Origin: Notamacropus eugenii
Lineage: Eukaryota; Chordata; Mammalia; Diprotodontia; Macropodidae
Direction of reading: 5' to 3'
Assembly: GCF_028372415.1 (NCBI RefSeq)
Contig: NC_092878.1
Location: forward strand, 24,309,403 to 24,373,402
Length of the DNA stretch: 64,000 bases
Shown: piece after piece, positions 30,282-40,925 of the stretch
Numbering within the stretch: the first letter of the stretch is position 1
How the letters are laid out: the number at the start of each line of letters is the position of its first letter
The notes under the pieces: model-generated
What the model was told of the DNA's origin: nothing
Databases searched by the model: none
What the model saw: only the letters and a program-made list of their open reading frames with translations
Translations under genes and position numbers: made by a program

Positions 30282-31565
30282 GAGTGGGCAGCTTTCAGAG
30301 ATTTGGTGTACAACACTGCGTTTGCTCACCTGGGTCAGGAGTTCAAGGATGCCTCCATTGTCCATCTCTATGAAGGTAAAGGGAATAGATGGTCCTGTGA
30401 CAATCACAGTGGGGTCTCTCTCTTAATCATTGCTAGCAAAATTCTTGCTAGAGTTGTCTTTAATAAGCTGATCCTTCACCTGGAAGATGGTCATATGCCT
30501 GAGAGCCAGTGTGGCTTCAGAAAGGGCCAAGGAATAGTCAATATGGTGTTCGCTCCCCAACAACTCCAGGAGAAATGCCAGGAGCAGAAGAGAGGTCTGC
30601 ATATAATGTTCTTAGATTTGATCAAGGCCTTTGACACTGTTAGGTATGAGGACTTATGGAAAATTATGTCCAAATTTGGTTGCTTGGAGAAGTTCATCAA
30701 AATTGTATGTCAATTTCCTGATGGCATGTTTGCCTGGGTTCTGGATAGTGGACAATGCTCTCCTGCCTTCCCAGTCACCAATGGAGTGAAACAGGGCTGT
30801 GTGCTTGCTCTCCTGCTTTTTAGCATGATGTTTTCAGCCATGTTGTCTAATGCTTTCAATGAGGATGAACACAGCATCAAGGTCAATTACCATACTGATG
30901 GTAAGTTCTTCAATTTGAAAAGGCTACAAACCAAGACAAAAAGGCAAAGTATGGAGAAATTCTCTGCTGCTTGTGCTAATTTTGACCTAATAATTAACAC
31001 CAAGAAAACACAGGTGCTCCATCACCACTACTATACCATCCATATGTGGAACCATTGGTTACAACAAATGGAGAAATTTTGAATGCTGTAGATGAGTTCG
31101 CTTACCTTGGTAGTGTACTTTTCAGGTATGTACACATCAACAACGAGCTTGATGTATGCATTGCTAGAGCTAGCTCACTGTTTGGGAGGCTCTGAAGAAA
31201 AGTTTGGGAGAGAAGATGTATTAGACTGACTACCAGACTGAAGGTCTACAGAGCCGTTGTACTGACTTCATTATTGTATGCTTGTGAAACATGGACAATC
31301 TACTAGTGCCATGCCAGGAAACTGAATCACTTCCTTTTGAACTGTCTTAGGAAGATTCTGAAGATCACCTGGCAGAATAAGGTACCAGATCCTGAAGTCT
31401 TTGTTTGAGCAGAACTGCCAAGCAATCAAACTATGCTTCAGAGAGCGCAACTCCGATGGGCTCACCATGTTGCTCAACTGCAAAGTGTATGCTTGCCAAA
31501 AAGACTATTTTATGGACTCACATGGGACAGGCTATCATTTTGGGAATCTCAGGAAATGATCATGA
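30282..31565 (+). mobile_element. RTE-1, segment 2: reverse transcriptase, 3'-truncated
   Basis: RTE-1 resumes after HAL1-C. The open frame 30303-31082 reads FKDASIVHLYEGKGNRW, CGFRKGQGIVNMVFAPQQLQ, FLDLIKAFDTVRYEDLWKIM (palm motif A) and FPVTNGVKQGCVLALLLF (motif B). The YADD-bearing stretch that should follow is missing: the frame passes from YHTDGKFFNLKRLQTK straight to the segment after it. Coding similarity continues, broken, to about 31545. The 3' UTR seen in RTE-2 (33540-33804) is absent, and antisense L1 ORF1 starts by about 31566. Confidence 0.88.
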
Positions 31566-32200
31566 ATTCTTTCAAGACTATTTTACACTCTGATTCTAGG
31601 ATGTCAGGGCAATTTTTCTTCAAAATTTCTTGAAAGATGCTGTTCAGGCTCTTTTTTTTTGATCATGGCTTTCAAATAGTCCTTCAATCTTTAAATTATT
31701 TCTCCTGGATCATTTTTTTATTTTGTTTGACTGATGCATGATGTCTTATAGAATCATTAGTATCTACTTGCACAATTTCAATTTTTAAGGAATTGTTTTC
31801 TTCACTTAGTTTTTGTACCTCCTTTTTTATTTGACCTCCGCTAGTTTTAAAGCAGATGTTTTCTTCAGTGAATTTTTTTCCAAATTTAGCCAATTCTGTT
31901 TTTAAGAAGTTATTTTCTTTAGTCAATTTTGGTGATTTTTTTCCTACTGTTGACTGTTTTTTCATAGTTCTTTCACATTTCTTTTCCCAGTTTTTCTTCT
32001 ACTTCTCTTCCTTGATTTTTAAAGATTCTTTTTAGTCTTCCATAAGGACTTTTTGTACTTGAGACCAATTCATATTCCCATTTGAGGCTTTGCAAGTTGG
32101 CATTTTGACATTGTTTTCCTCTTTTGAGTTTGTGTCTGCAACTTCGCTGTCACCATAGTGGCCTTCCAGATTATATGGCAAGAAAAAGTTATTCCCCAGT
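31566..32200 (-). mobile_element. L1-C, segment 3: antisense ORF1 remnant
   Basis: Minus strand, 31696-31965 reads LTKENNFLKTELAKFGKKFT and QKLSEENNSLKIEIVQVDTN, the coiled coil of L1 ORF1; the rest is broken. The RRM end and C-terminus of ORF1 and the ORF1-ORF2 spacer are missing between here and segment 2. The segment stops at 32200 where RTE-2 is inserted, and the 5' UTR follows at 33805. Confidence 0.8.
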
Positions 32201-33804
32201 AGTTCAAGGATGCCTCCATTGTCCAACTCTTTTAATGCAAAAGATATAGACTGTGACAAACATAGGGGGTTCTCTCTTACTTATTGCTAGCAAGATTCTT
32301 GCTAGAGTTCTCTTTAGTAAACTGATCCTTCATGTAAGATGGCATCTATTTGAGACCCAGTGTGGTTTCAGAAAGGGCCAAGGAATAGTCAACATGATGT
32401 TTACTGACTGACAACTTCAGGAGAAATGCCAGAAGCAGAACAGAGCTGTACACAATGTTTGTAGAACTGAACAAGGCCTTTGATATTTTTAGTCATGAGG
32501 GTTTATGGAAAATTATGTCAAAATTTGGATGCCCAGAGAAGTTCATCAGCAATGTATATCAATTTCATGATGACATGCTTACTAGGGTTCTAGATGATGC
32601 ACAATGCTCTCATGCTTTCCCAATCATCAATGGAGTGAAACAAGCCTATGTGCTTGTTCCCATGCTTTTTAGCATGATGTTTTCAGTCATATTGTCAAAT
32701 GTTTTCATTGAGGATGAACATGACATCAAGGTCAGCTATGTACCTGATGGTAAATTCTCCAGTTTCAAAAGTCTACAAGCCACGACCAAAGTGGAGGGAT
32801 GTTGGTACATGGTTTTCTGTTTGCAGATGATGGTGCACTCAATGCAGCCTCAGAAGCTGAGATGCAACAAAGTGTGGATTAATTCTCTGCTGCCTATGCT
32901 AATTTTGGCCTAACAATTAACACCAAGAAAACACAGGTGCTCATCAAGCACCACCACACCATATGTGGAACCATCAGTAGCAGCAAATGGAGAGGTTTTG
33001 AATGCTGTGAATAAGTTCACTTCCCTTGGTAGTATACTTTCCAGGGATGTACACATTAAGAATGAGGTTGACACATGCGTTGTCAGAGCTAGCTTAGTGT
33101 TTGGGAGACTCCAAAGGAAAGTATGGAAGAGAAGAGGCATTAAACTGATTATAAAACTGAAGGTCTACAGAGCCATTGTGCTGACCTCATTATTGTATGC
33201 CTGTAAAACCTGGACAGTATACCAGTGACATGCCTGGAAACTGAATCACTCCCATTTAAAATGTCTCAGGAAGATTCTGAAGATCACTTGGCCAGGTAAG
33301 TACCAGACACTAAAGTACTTACTCGAACTGAACTGCCAATCATTCAAACTGCTTCAGAAAGTGCATGGTCTGGCCACATTGTTCGAATGTAAAACGTATG
33401 CTTGTGAAAACGACCATTATATGGAGAACTCACACAAGGCAAGTGTTCACATGGTGGTCAGAAGAAGCGATACAAGGAAACTCTCAAGATCTCTCTTAAG
33501 AACTTTGGAATTGATTGTATGACATGGGAGACACTGGCACAGGACCACTCAGCATAGTGTGTCCATATCAGAGAAGGGGCTGTATTCTATGAGCAAAGCA
33601 TAATTGAAATAGTTCAAAGGAAATGCAGGATGTGCAAATTTAGAGTTTCCACCCTAAATGTTCACACAAACTATTTGTGCCTGACCTGTGGTAGAGCATT
33701 CCAAGGTCATATTGGTCTGATCAGCCATAGTCAGACACACTGAATCTTGACTTTAGTATAGTGATGTTTTTTCTTCCACCTGGAGAATGAAGGACAACAA
33801 CCAA
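32201..33804 (+). mobile_element. RTE-2: 5'-truncated RTE LINE with complete 3' end
   Basis: It begins abruptly at AGTTCAAGGATGCCTCCATT, the same point as 30338 in RTE-1, so it is a 5'-truncated copy. The frame 32455-32913 reads FVELNKAFDIFSHEGLWKIM and INGVKQAYVLVPMLFSMMF; the QG of motif B is QA. A broken YADD-like region lies near 32820 (FCLQMMV). The C-terminal part reads FTSLGSILSRDVHIKNEVDT and SLVFGRLQRKVWKRRGI (32965-33228). The 3' end GAGAATGAAGGACAACAACC is typical of RTE. A probable 7-bp duplication, CCCCAGT (32194-32200) and CCACAGT (33805-33811), shows insertion into L1-C. Confidence 0.87.
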
Positions 33805-34375
33805 CCACAGTGACTTTTTACGATCAGGACTGTCTTTTGATTTTTTTCTGAAGTTGAACTCTGCTCCTGGAGTCCAGGAGAAACTTTCCTAAGCATTTTG
33901 CACTGAGGGTCAGGGGTTAGATCACTGGCTCTCTGCACCAGGGCTTCTGGGTTTGGTGTCTTGCCCTCTGGGCTGGGGTGACCTGTACAAATTGCACCTT
34001 TTGTACCCTGGGTTCCAGGGCTGGCAATTTGCCTACTGCACTGTGGCTGGAGGTCTCACAGCTGGCCTGCTGATCCAGGACTACAGGCTCTTGGGTGTTG
34101 ATATGTGCTGTGGCTAAAAGCCTCCTGCTGCATTACCCAGACACTTCTGTGCTGGGCTCTGCTCTCCTTTTAGTCAACTGAGATAGACCTTTACTGAAGA
34201 CCTTAGAAGTTATCTTGGGCTGAAAAATTGTTTCACTCTATCTTTCTGTGGATTCTATCACTCCAGAATTCTTTTAGATGCTTGGCTTAATTTTATTTCC
34301 AAGAGAAACTGGAGAGAGCTCATACAATTTCCTGGCTTTTCTCCACCATCTTGGCTGTGCTCTCCTTCCTCCCCC
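33805..34375 (-). mobile_element. L1-C, segment 4: antisense 5' UTR and 5' end
   Basis: Antisense L1 leader, ending with CACCATCTTGGCTGTGCTCT, the complement of the L1 opening (AGCACAGCCAAGATGGTG). Similarity to the 5' UTRs of HAL1-B (23050-23800) and L1-B (9600-10340) supports it. With segments 1-3 it gives one antisense L1 extending from 18810 to 34375. A weak AAGAAT match at both outer edges might be a target-site duplication. Confidence 0.82.
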
Positions 34376-35918
34376 CAGTAAGAATTTTTTAAAATGGGAA
34401 ATTGATTCTGAATCTGTTAAAGTACATCTATTAACCACTGGATGACAGATCCACATGTGAACTGAATCTTAACTATCCATTGAGAGAAAGTTATAAGAGC
34501 TTTCTATGAAAGCAAGTTGAACATTAGAAATCATGAATATTAGGGTTGTTTTGGCAAGATTTGGAACAAGGGCTAAAAAAATGTCTTTTGATGGTTGGAT
34601 TTGTAGACATTTATAGATTGTTATACCCTTTTATGTTTCTTGATGTTCATGATGAAGTAAGCCTATAAAGGGAGATCTTTTTAGCCAGGATCAGCCTGTG
34701 ACCAGCATAGGAGACTAGCATATGAGACAGTTTATAGCTAAATTTTACTACACTCAGACTTCACAAAGACATTTATAAACCTTATTGCTCTCTAATACGA
34801 AATGAATCAAGAAAGGTATTTCTGATTTTATAGGAATGGAACTTTTCATTGAATAGAACATTTGAGTTTCTCTTGAACACCAGAGTTCAAAGAGAGAGAT
34901 TTCTCAAGGTGGTTCATTTCTCCAGGAATATTTATGACTTAAAAAAAGGTTGATGGCTTCTGCATTTTGAATCTAAAGATTTTTTATCCTTTTTTTGAAA
35001 ATATTTTCAGTTGCAGCAAGAGGAATTTGCACTTTGTGGTTTAGTCTGTATTTGTGCCATGAGAGGAAGAAAGTATCTGCACTGAGCTAGCAGATCCATA
35101 TAAGGAAAAAGTTTTAGGAGGAAAGTTCTAATAGACTGATACTCATGCCTACTTGGACATTACTTGACCTCTTCAGGGTCACAGATTCCTGAAGGTGTTG
35201 GATGCTGTCTCTAGGATTATAGGGCTCCTTTATTATAACCCCCCCTCAAAAAAAAAACACAAACAATTTTATTGGATCCATCATTTTGGGATCTATTTGA
35301 GGATGGAGGTGGGGAGGATTAAGAAAAAAACTCCTTGTGTAGGAAATATTTGAATGGATTCATGAATGGAGCAAGGGATTCTAAGAGGCAGAGGTATGGA
35401 AGGAGAATATTACAGGCAGGAAGGCTGGCCTATGCAAAGGTAAAGCATAGGCTACAAGAACAACATATAGTGAAGCCAGGATGTACAGACTTAGGGAAGG
35501 TGTCCCCATATGGTGCTTTGGCAGCAAGAGAGTAATGAGGTAAGCATTGGATCATACTAGAATGAGTAAAGCTCAATTTTCTCTACTGTTTTACCTTGTG
35601 CTAGTCCTGGAGACCAATACAAGTCTCCCAGTTATAAAGAAAATCAGACATGATCAGCACAAAAAGAGGGAAGAATGCACTTTGTGAAGACACAGCTGAA
35701 TTACATCGACAGTCGAGGGAGAGTTGTCTACATACTCACAGGACTGTAGGTCATGCTTTGGGTTTCTCAGTCACACTATCCTATGAGGACAATGCCATTA
35801 GCAGTGTCTTTTCTGAATATGCAGGACAATAACAATTTATACACGCAAATCCATGAGTATACACATACATATACATATATATTTAATGGATGTATCCTGT
35901 CAGAAAGATAAAGATAGG
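34376..35918. other. Unassigned, repeat-poor sequence
   Basis: No gene recognised. The part at about 35340-35510 has a loose resemblance to the old repeat family at 37800-38335 (a GGCAGGAAGGCTGGCCTATG-like block) but is not certain. An A-run lies at 35250-35258, and an AT/CATA-rich patch at 35855-35885. Confidence 0.4.
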
Positions 35919-36041
35919 TTGCTGGGTGGTCCCAAATATTCATCATGATTTTTTTGTATATTCAATACGAAAGAGAACAGATTAAATATAAGGTTTATAG
36001 ACGTAAATAATCAGGATGGATATTTGGGACCACCTGGGAGT
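35919..36041. mobile_element. MITE-like element with inverted ends
   Basis: The left arm at 35925-35955 (GGTGGTCCCAAATATTCATC, then ATGATT and Ts) and the right arm at 36005-36035 (AATCAGGATGGATATTTGGG, then ACCACC) are reverse complements over about 28 bases with three mismatches, separated by about 50 bases. The size and arms suggest a short non-autonomous DNA transposon, perhaps Tc1/mariner-type. The family and the TA target duplication were not confirmed. Confidence 0.65.
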
Positions 36042-36695
36042 GGTTTTGATGTTCTTCTGATTTTAACAGATGGGAATGTGGTGACAAAATGTTGTAGCTA
36101 CCACTTGGTTTTGAGGGGAAAAAAGTGGCTATGTTGGTATAAAACAGGATATTAACCAAGGAATCTTTTGTTTAATTTCTTTTGCAACTTTAGGTAAAAG
36201 GAAAAAAGCATGCTAAAAATTGTTGGACATTAATGTATTTTTTTTTGGAAGGGAGCAGTTTGGGCTGGGGTATAGAGTTATGAGTGGAACTGGGTTCATA
36301 TAACCATCATAATTAATAAGTCAAGTTTTAAAGTCATTTGGAGTCTAATAAAGATAGGATGCCTGAGACCTTTTCTTTATGGAGAAGGTTGTTGTTTTAC
36401 AAGGTAAATTCAGGAGGATGTTTTAGTGATCCAAGTAATCTCATTTGTAAATTAATTCAGTCTTTGGGCTCTCCTTCTCTTTTCAAGTTTCTGGATGATT
36501 GACATGAGACTGCTTCTCCCCTAACTCCTACCCTAACCTTTTTCAGTAGATCCATATAATCTGTATATAATCCATATAAATCCTGAAAGCTCTTTCTCTT
36601 AAAAAAAAAGAATTGGTATCTTAATGGAAAGCTCATATGAGCATAGATTGAGAGCAAGTCATTAATTCCAGTTCCCTCATTTTAGAGATTTAACT
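36042..36695. other. Unassigned sequence
   Basis: No recognised gene or repeat. T and A runs lie at 36239-36246 and 36601-36609. Confidence 0.4.
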
Positions 36696-36825
36696 GAGGA
36701 ACAGAGGAGTCAGGTGGTTTGCCCAGCATCACAGGACTAGTGTCTGAGGTGGAATTCAAACTCAGATCTTCATGACTCTAAGATCCGTACTTTTTCGACT
36801 ACTCCATCTTGCCTCCTTAATTTCT
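36696..36825 (-). mobile_element. Antisense CORE-SINE fragment
   Basis: TGAGGAACAGAGGAGTCAGG, then TTTGCCCAGCATCACAGGAC, GAATTCAAACTCAGATCTTC and CGACTACTCCATCTTGCC are the antisense CORE, B-box and head blocks of a MIR-like SINE. Confidence 0.7.
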
Positions 36826-36964
36826 TTAACCTATGGAAATTGGTTTTCATCTTTGTACAGAACATTTTTCCCCCTGACTTAGAGGTCTTATGTGCCCATA
36901 ATATGTTAAAGATTGTCTTAGCACTTCTGATTCACATTCACATACAGACTTGAGCCTCATATTG

Positions 36965-37313
36965 GCCCTCTGGTATAATATCCCAGAATTGTAGATTGGA
37001 AACAGAACTTTATGCCCAATTAGTCCAACCTACACCTGTTGGGAATCCTACTTACACCATCATCAACCAGTAGTCACCCTGTTTCACCTCTAAGGTCTCC
37101 AGTGATTGTGAACCCATCACCTCCCAAGGAAATACTTTGCACTCTGAGATCATTCCATTTGATAAGTAGTTTGTTTTGTCACCTCTTGCATTGAGCCAAA
37201 ATCTGCCTCTCTGCACCACAAATACATTGCTACTCATGCTTCCCCTTGCTAAGCCTAACAAGACTGGCTTATTTCACATACCTTATTTTTTTAAAACATC
37301 TATTATCTTTTTT
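36965..37313 (-). mobile_element. Antisense CR1/L3-type LINE 3' region, first piece
   Basis: The order TAGTCCAACCTACACC, TAAGGTCTCCAGTGATTGTG, then TTGAGCCAAAATCTGCCTCT and a CACCACAAATACATTGCTAC-like block is the usual antisense CR1/L3 3' part of mammals. It is split at 37313 by a SINE and resumes at 37571. Confidence 0.6.
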
Positions 37314-37558
37314 AGGGCGGCTAAGTCGTGCAGTGGATAAAGTATTGGTCTGAAATCAGGAAGACTTATTTTTCTAAATTCAAATCTGGCTGCAGACACT
37401 TATTGGCCATGTGACCCTGGGCAAGTCTTTTAGCTCTGTTTGCTGCAGTTTCCTTATCTGTAAAGTGAGATAGAGAAGGAATGGCAAACCACTCCAACAT
37501 GTTTGCCAAGAAAATCCCAAATAGGGTCACAAAGAGTTGGACACAACCAAACAGTAAA
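37314..37558 (+). mobile_element. CORE-SINE (tRNA-derived)
   Basis: The head GGGCGGCTAAGTCGTGCAGT, B box ATTCAAATCTGG, CORE GTGACCCTGGGCAAGTC and tail GGGTCACAAAGAGTTGGACA, CAACCAAACAG make a full copy. ATTATCTTTTTT (37302-37313) and ATTATCTTCTTT (37559-37570), 12 bp with one mismatch, are its target-site duplication. Confidence 0.9.
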
Positions 37559-37570
37559 ATTATCTTCTTT

Positions 37571-37760
37571 CTCCCACCACAAATCTTCTACTCTGGAGAA
37601 CAAACATCCTCATTTTCTCAACCCATCCAAGATCTTCAGTCCCTTCATTCTCCTGGCCACCCTTCTTTCATTATGTTCCAGGTGATCATCATTAAGTTCA
37701 CATGGATTTGCTCATCTCAACTGCTATCTACACAAAGTACTCTGAAAAATCTTTTTGCTT
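37571..37760 (-). mobile_element. Antisense CR1/L3-type LINE 3' region, second piece
   Basis: AACATCCTCATTTTCTCAAC and CTTCATTCTCCTGGCCACCC continue the antisense CR1/L3 order after the SINE. It is diverged. Confidence 0.55.
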
Positions 37761-37799
37761 TTCTCTTTCTTACAATGACACATGGATCTCCCAGAACCA

Positions 37800-38335
37800 T
37801 TGAGAAGCATTCATTAAAAGGTTATTATGTGTGAGACACTGGGCCAGGCACTGGGCATACAAAGAAAAAAAATGGAATAGTCCTGCCCTAAAAGAGCTTA
37901 TATAGTTTTGGAGGAAAACCACCTGTGTATAAAAAAGTGAATTCAAAACCTATACAAAGTTGGTAAAAGTAACTGGGTGATGGAAAACAGCAACAGGGAG
38001 GGCAAGAATCACAGCAAGCCTCCTTTAAGAGGCAGTATTTGAGTTTTGAAGGAAGGTCGGGATTCTGTGAAGTGGACGGGAGGAGAAAGTACACTCTAGG
38101 CACGGAAATCAGCTTGGGCAAAGGTCTAACAATTGGTGATAGCTACTCTGCAGAGTAGCAAACAGGCCAGTTTGGCTGATATGTAGAAGACTTGAGGGAG
38201 AATAATGTGCAAGAAGCCTGGAAAGGTGGACTGGAGGTAGTCCATGAAGTCATGACTTCAAAATTTAGAATAGTGCCTGACATACAATAGGCACTTAATA
38301 AATGCTTATTGATTGATATGTAGCATTCCAATAGC
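37800..38335. mobile_element. Old interspersed repeat of unnamed type, ending in an L2-like tail
   Basis: It starts with CATTCATTAAAAGGTTATTA and GGGCCAGGCACTGGGCATAC, continues CCTGCCCTAAAAGAGCTTAT, TTTGAGTTTTGAAGGAAGG and TCTAGGCACGGAAATCAGC, and ends TAGTGCCTGACATACAATAG then AATAAATGC. Related blocks are at 40815-40925 and 48725-48990. I know the pattern as a common marsupial/mammalian repeat but cannot name its family with confidence. Confidence 0.6.
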
Positions 38336-39295
38336 TTTCTTTGCTGACTTTCTGAGAAAATGAGGAGCCCTCTTGAAAGAAGTTATACCAATATTAGCTT
38401 TCCCTGTAGGAACTGAAACCCTCTAAACTCCATAATGAGAACATATTTGAAAAGATTCCTCAGACCAATGGGGTGCTGGGAGAAGTATAGCAATAGAGTA
38501 GCATTACCAAGGCTTGAAACTGTGCCCCAAAAAACAGACAATCTTCTTGATATCCAGTGTTAACGCAAGAGAGGAATTCTGTTTTCATTTTGGAGTAAAA
38601 GAAAAGGGAAATATTTTGCAATTTTCAAAAAATGCTCTTATGGTCCTGACTGAAATATGTGGCTGTTGGTCTGAGCCAGCTCCTCTGTACATCTGTGTTT
38701 GGGGCTTTACTGCCAGAGAGGCCGTTCGTACAATGCTCTTCTGTGTCCAGGTTGAGTAACGGCCATATGATACTCCCAGACATACCTTCCCAAGCCACAT
38801 GACACAGTGCCATTCTGAGCACTGAGAGACTATATATTTCTTTATCCTGTTATTACAAATTCCACACAGAACCCAAAGGCAAAATGGGCAATGGGTTGTG
38901 TGCTCGATGTAAGCACAGGGAGAACAAACCTTGGCGGGATAAAAAAGAAATGAAATTGCACTCATAACTTTCCTCTCTCTTTTCTGGGCAGGAGGAGCAG
39001 AATACACTGATCCTTATCTCTACTGAATTATACCAAGGGGAGTGTGTGCTTGCTGAATGTAGAGAAAGTGTAGTCCCCATCCTCCAAAACTTTATGGTCA
39101 AAAAGAGAAAACATGGATGAAAGCAAACATAGCCCTAAACCAACAACAGGTTTGATGTGGATACAAATGCCTAGGGACGTATGGCCAGGACCTGGAATTT
39201 TTTCTGTGTGAGGACTTCCTCTAATAAGTACATGTCCCTAATTTAAAGTCTTAGAGAGAGCTCACAGAAACTAAGTTATTTGTCTGGTGGTCTGT
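38336..39295. other. Unassigned sequence with a 140-codon minus-strand frame
   Basis: The frame 38585-39007 (-) is cysteine-rich in its middle (for example CPFCLWVLCGICNN) but shows no known domain, no partner frame and no splice context I can support. Probably chance. Confidence 0.4.
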
Positions 39296-39480
39296 CAGGG
39301 GGAAGATTTTCTGGGATCTTACATCTCAAGATGGGAAAGACTTTAGAGGCTCTTAAGTTCAACCATCTCATTTTACAGATAAAGAAAACAAAGCTCAAAG
39401 AGATTACTCAGAGTCAGAAAGGTAGTAGAAACAGCAGAGGTAGGTTTAGAATCCAGACCCTCTGACTCCAAGTCTATCAT
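39296..39480 (-). mobile_element. Antisense MIR/THER-type SINE
   Basis: ACTTTAGAGGCTCTTAAGTT, CCATCTCATTTTACAGATAA, AGAATCCAGACCCTCTGACT and CATTATCCATTCTATG follow the antisense MIR order. Confidence 0.7.
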
Positions 39481-39624
39481 TATCCATTCTATGTTCAAAT
39501 TATAAAAATATGTATACACAAAATTTTTATATAACTTCACTCCACAAAAATATTTACCACAATTCTAATGGAGAAAAAAAAACATATCAGCTCCAGTTTT
39601 GAAATATGTTATTTTAGTCTATTT

Positions 39625-39745
39625 TAGGATTTTGGGGGCAAGCAACTGGATTTAAGTGACTTTTCCAGGGTCACACAGCTAGTAAGTGTCTAAGGCTGAC
39701 TCTAGGGATAGTGCTCTGTCCCCTGTGCCACCTACCTGCCCCTAG
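39625..39745 (-). mobile_element. Antisense CORE-SINE
   Basis: GGGGCAAGCAACTGGATTTA, CCAGGGTCACACAGCTAGTA and TGCCACCTACCTGCCCC are the antisense tail, CORE and head. A short internal deletion removes the B-box area. Confidence 0.8.
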
Positions 39746-39999
39746 GATTTGAGCAAGGCAAGAAAAATTTATTATTTTGTGCATCATGCAATTCGTCATC
39801 TGTAATTAGGCAAAACATAGAACTGAAATGAATTGCAAAGGCATTATATAGTGATGTATTATATCACTGAATTGAAACTACTGCAATTCAAATTATCTGA
39901 GGAAAAAATTATGGGCATGTGGAGGAAAGGAAGAGTAGGATAGGCTAGAAGATAGATATTTTCTAACAAATTCAAAGGAAGAAAAATTCACATTTGAAA

Positions 40000-40262
40000 G
40001 ACGTGTTGATGTTCAGTAGTCTGGTTGCGTCTGATTCTTTGTGACCCCGTGTGCTGTAGTATGTCAATAGTGTTCATGCGCTTTTCTTGGCAAAGATACA
40101 GGAGTGTTTTGTCATTTTTTTCTCCACTGGATTAATGCAAACAGAATTTAACTGACTTGTCCAGGGTCACACAGCCAGTAAGTGTTTGAGGCCAGATTTG
40201 AGCTCGGTCTTTCTGACTGCAGGCTCAATGTTCTATTCCTCTGAGTCACGCAACTGCCTTGG
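40000..40262 (-). mobile_element. Antisense CORE-SINE (nearly full length)
   Basis: The antisense tail (GTCTGATTCTTTGTGACCC, TTTTCTTGGCAAAGATACAG), CORE (TGTCCAGGGTCACACAGCCA), B box and head (GAGTCACGCAACTGCC) are in order. Confidence 0.85.
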
Positions 40263-40574
40263 AAAGATGTGTATTCCTCAATTCAGATTGAGTTTAAGCT
40301 TTGAGTTTAAAGCATGCACTACAATGGCACATATGTAACTTGATACTTTTATTGGAATGATATGTCATTGTCAACAGAAACAAAGCCACACATGTAAATA
40401 TATACACATATGCACGTGCACACGCATATACCATACGCATACACATGTACATATATGTGGATTGCAACTATACATAAGGAACTCCAAGGTGAGTAACTCA
40501 CTCTGTCAATGCAAGTTGGCACCCTCTCAGCACCCTATCATCTTAGAGAATTGCTTAGATCATTGGGAAGTTGA
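40263..40574. other. Unassigned, with CATA/CACA-rich patch
   Basis: An alternating ACATATGC/CACGCATA-type patch lies at 40385-40460. No gene recognised. Confidence 0.5.
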
Positions 40575-40682
40575 ATGAACTCTAGAGTCATACAGCTGGT
40601 ATTTGTCAGAGATGAGACTTGATCCCAAGTTTTACTGACTTCCAGGTTAGATGTCAGTTCACTATACCACACTGCCCCCTTT
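40575..40682 (-). mobile_element. Antisense MIR fragment
   Basis: TAGAGTCATACAGCTGGTAT, CTTGATCCCAAG and CAGTTCACTATACCACACTG follow the antisense MIR head half. Confidence 0.65.
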
Positions 40683-40814
40683 AAATATGTAAGAAGTGTA
40701 TATGTATCCATGTAAGATATATCTGTGCCTATGAGCTACCTAAATAAAGATGGATATGTCTCATGGAAGGCATGGAGATAGCTTGGTGATACCTTTGGAA
40801 TCTGATCTACCCTT

Positions 40815-40925
40815 CTCTAGGAGAGATCAATCAATCAATCAATAGACATTTATTAATCACCTACTATGTGCCAAGACCTGTGCTAAATACCCCAAGGGTA
40901 CAAGTAAAATATCTGAGATGATCTC
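40815..40925. mobile_element. Old repeat fragment, same family as 37800-38335
   Basis: Four TCAA units, then ATAGACATTTATTAATCACC, TACTATGTGCCAAGACCTGT and GGGTACAAGTAAAATA match the start of the 37800 repeat. Confidence 0.6.

Noticed and set aside
38585-39007. 140-codon minus-strand frame with several cysteines
   Set aside because: No spaced cysteine pattern typical of a zinc finger, no homology recognised and no exon context.
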